NCBI GenBank assembly: GCA_903868295.1
Contig: CAIPUQ010000001.1
Location: forward strand, 1-6,498
Length of the DNA: 6,498 nt
Source: an uncultured Roseiflexaceae bacterium
GTDB taxonomy: Bacteria > Chloroflexota > Chloroflexia > Chloroflexales > Roseiflexaceae
Direction of reading: 5' to 3'
The position numbers and the translations under genes were made by a program. The notes beneath the pieces are model-generated. The model was not told where the DNA came from, did no database searches, and worked only from the letters and a program-made list of their open reading frames with translations. The first letter of the stretch is position 1; the number at the start of each line of letters is the position of its first letter. Shown here one piece after another: positions 5,598 through 6,498 of this stretch.

Positions 5598-6347
5598 ATG
5601 CAACCGATTTGTGTGCAACTGTATACCCTGCGTGACGCCATGGCCGCCGATTGGAAGAGCACGCTGAAGCGTGTGGCAGACATCGGCTATGCCGGCGTCG
5701 AACTCGTCTACTCGCATGACGTACCCATCGCAGCGCTCCGTGCCGAACTCGAGGCCAATGCATTGCGCGTCTCAGGCGCCCATGTCGGTATCGATTTTTT
5801 GCGCGGTAATCTCGACGGTGTCATTAACGACATCAAAACGCTCGGCGGATCGTATGTCGTCTGTCCGTGGATTGCTCCCACTGACCGTGGTGGTGCCGCA
5901 GAATGGCGCGCCTTTATGCATGAATTCGAACAATACGGCGATCATTGCCGCGCAGCCGGTATCCAGTTTCTGTACCACCACCACGACTTCGAGCTGGCAC
6001 CGTTGGGCAATACCAACGCACTGACGATCCTCCTCGACGAAAGCAAAGCCGGCACCATCAATGCCGAACTCGATGTCTACTGGATTGCCTATGCTGGTAT
6101 GGACCCGGTTGCGCTGATCAACAAATACCATGGCCGCGTCCCCTGTGTGCATCTCAAGGACATGCAGGCAACGACACGCGCCTTCGCCGAAGTCGGCCAT
6201 GGGACCCTCGATATTGCTGGCATCATCAAGGCAGCTGACGCAGCCGGCGCCCGCTGGCTCATCGTCGAACAAGATGTCTGCCAGCGTGACCCCTTCGAAA
6301 GCATCGCCATGAGTTACGCCTGGCTCAAACAACACGGCCGCGCATAA
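5598..6347 (+). CDS. Sugar phosphate isomerase/epimerase-like TIM-barrel protein (xylose isomerase-like)
   Basis: This 249-residue protein has the AP-endonuclease-2/xylose isomerase-like barrel found in IolE, hydroxypyruvate isomerase and many sugar epimerases. It opens with VQLYTLRD (6-13), typical of this family, then GYAGVEL (30-36) for the first barrel strands. The centre has YHHHDFEL (126-133), then ELDVYW (157-162), VHLKDM (184-189), EVGHGTLD (198-205) and WLIVEQD (220-226). By analogy with the family, a divalent metal would be held by an acidic/His set drawn from Glu132, Asp159, His185 and Glu224; that assignment is inferred from spacing. No signal peptide is evident, so it is probably cytoplasmic. 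ATG 5598 has GGAG 7 nt upstream; an in-frame TTG at 5580 would add six residues and include the ribosome binding site, so it is rejected. The gene appears monocistronic, with its own promoter and a terminator just downstream. No sugar transporter or dehydrogenase is adjacent to suggest the substrate. Confidence 0.88.
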   Translation: MQPICVQLYTLRDAMAADWKSTLKRVADIGYAGVELVYSHDVPIAALRAELEANALRVSGAHVGIDFLRGNLDGVINDIKTLGGSYVVCPWIAPTDRGGAAEWRAFMHEFEQYGDHCRAAGIQFLYHHHDFELAPLGNTNALTILLDESKAGTINAELDVYWIAYAGMDPVALINKYHGRVPCVHLKDMQATTRAFAEVGHGTLDIAGIIKAADAAGARWLIVEQDVCQRDPFESIAMSYAWLKQHGRA

Positions 6348-6362
6348 CGTTCGTTCACCCCG

Positions 6363-6397
6363 ACGCACCTCTTGCTTCTGCAGGAGGTGCGTTTTTT
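6363..6397 (+). terminator. Rho-independent terminator after the isomerase/epimerase-like gene
   Basis: The arms 6363-6375 (ACGCACCTCTTGC) and 6380-6392 (GCAGGAGGTGCGT) form a 13-bp stem with one U-G wobble around the loop TTCT. It runs directly into six T residues (6392-6397) and lies 16 nt after the stop codon. Confidence 0.92.
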
Positions 6398-6498
6398 GCT
6401 CAGCAAATTCTCACGATGCCCGTCCGCACAAATCAAACAATACAGCGTACAATTTATGTATGTCAGGCAAAGTTGCAGGCATGTGTACATGATGAAAA
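6398..6498. other. Window-end intergenic sequence without a recognisable gene
   Basis: This AT-richer stretch after the terminator carries a possible -10 element, TACAAT at 6448-6453, without a -35. An ATG at 6456 opens a frame that runs to the window edge, but it has no ribosome binding site and too few codons to judge. The ATG at 6460 closes after ten codons. It may be the upstream region of a gene lying beyond the window. Confidence 0.3.

Noticed and set aside
5772..6368. Minus-strand open frame of 198 codons
   Set aside because: It is antisense to the isomerase/epimerase-like gene and starts inside that gene's terminator hairpin; it is explained as codon-bias shadow.
6456..6498. Possible start of another gene at the right edge
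   Set aside because: Only 14 codons are visible, with no ribosome binding site, so it cannot be called.

Overview
The window looks like an ordinary chromosomal segment from a free-living bacterium that makes heme A and so probably has an aa3-type or related oxidase. Genes are packed tightly on both strands and GC is moderate (mid-50s percent by eye). Gene content and the style of the proteins would fit Chloroflexota, but no rRNA or lineage marker is present, so that placement is a weak inference. I see no tRNA, rRNA, IS element, CRISPR array, phage gene or toxin-antitoxin pair.

Layout. (1) Positions 1-1053, plus strand: the 3' end of a gene that I read as the C-terminal tail of an ABC transporter ATPase, cut by the window edge. 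It is joined by an ATGA overlap to a polytopic membrane protein resembling an ABC-2/CcmB-type permease. (2) A perfect 13-bp hairpin at 1088-1117 separates this pair from the convergent heme A synthase gene ctaA/COX15 (start 2071, minus strand). (3) A roughly 100-bp divergent promoter region (2072-2175) serves ctaA and a three-gene plus-strand operon: tsaE, tsaB and a secreted or membrane-anchored subtilisin-like protease. Both junctions in this operon are 4-bp ATGA overlaps. (4) The protease gene ends tail-to-tail with a minus-strand FAD-dependent amine-oxidase-like oxidoreductase gene, and the two stop codons overlap, leaving no room for a terminator. (5) An 83-bp divergent promoter region (5515-5597) separates the oxidoreductase from a plus-strand sugar phosphate isomerase/epimerase-like TIM-barrel gene. 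That gene ends in a strong rho-independent terminator (6363-6397). The last 100 bases hold no convincing gene.

How the genes relate. TsaE and TsaB belong to the complex that completes N6-threonylcarbamoyladenosine (t6A) on tRNA; TsaD and TsaC are not in view. The protease shares their transcript but has no known role in t6A synthesis. CtaA supplies heme A to terminal oxidases. The truncated ABC pair has an unknown cargo. The oxidoreductase and the sugar-isomerase-like protein have recognisable folds but unknown substrates.

No clearly undescribed multi-gene system is evident. The points most worth a second look are the protease coupled to the t6A genes, the apparently leaderless tsaE start, the Asn at the expected H-loop position of the ABC ATPase tail, the overlapping convergent stop codons and the overlapping divergent promoters.
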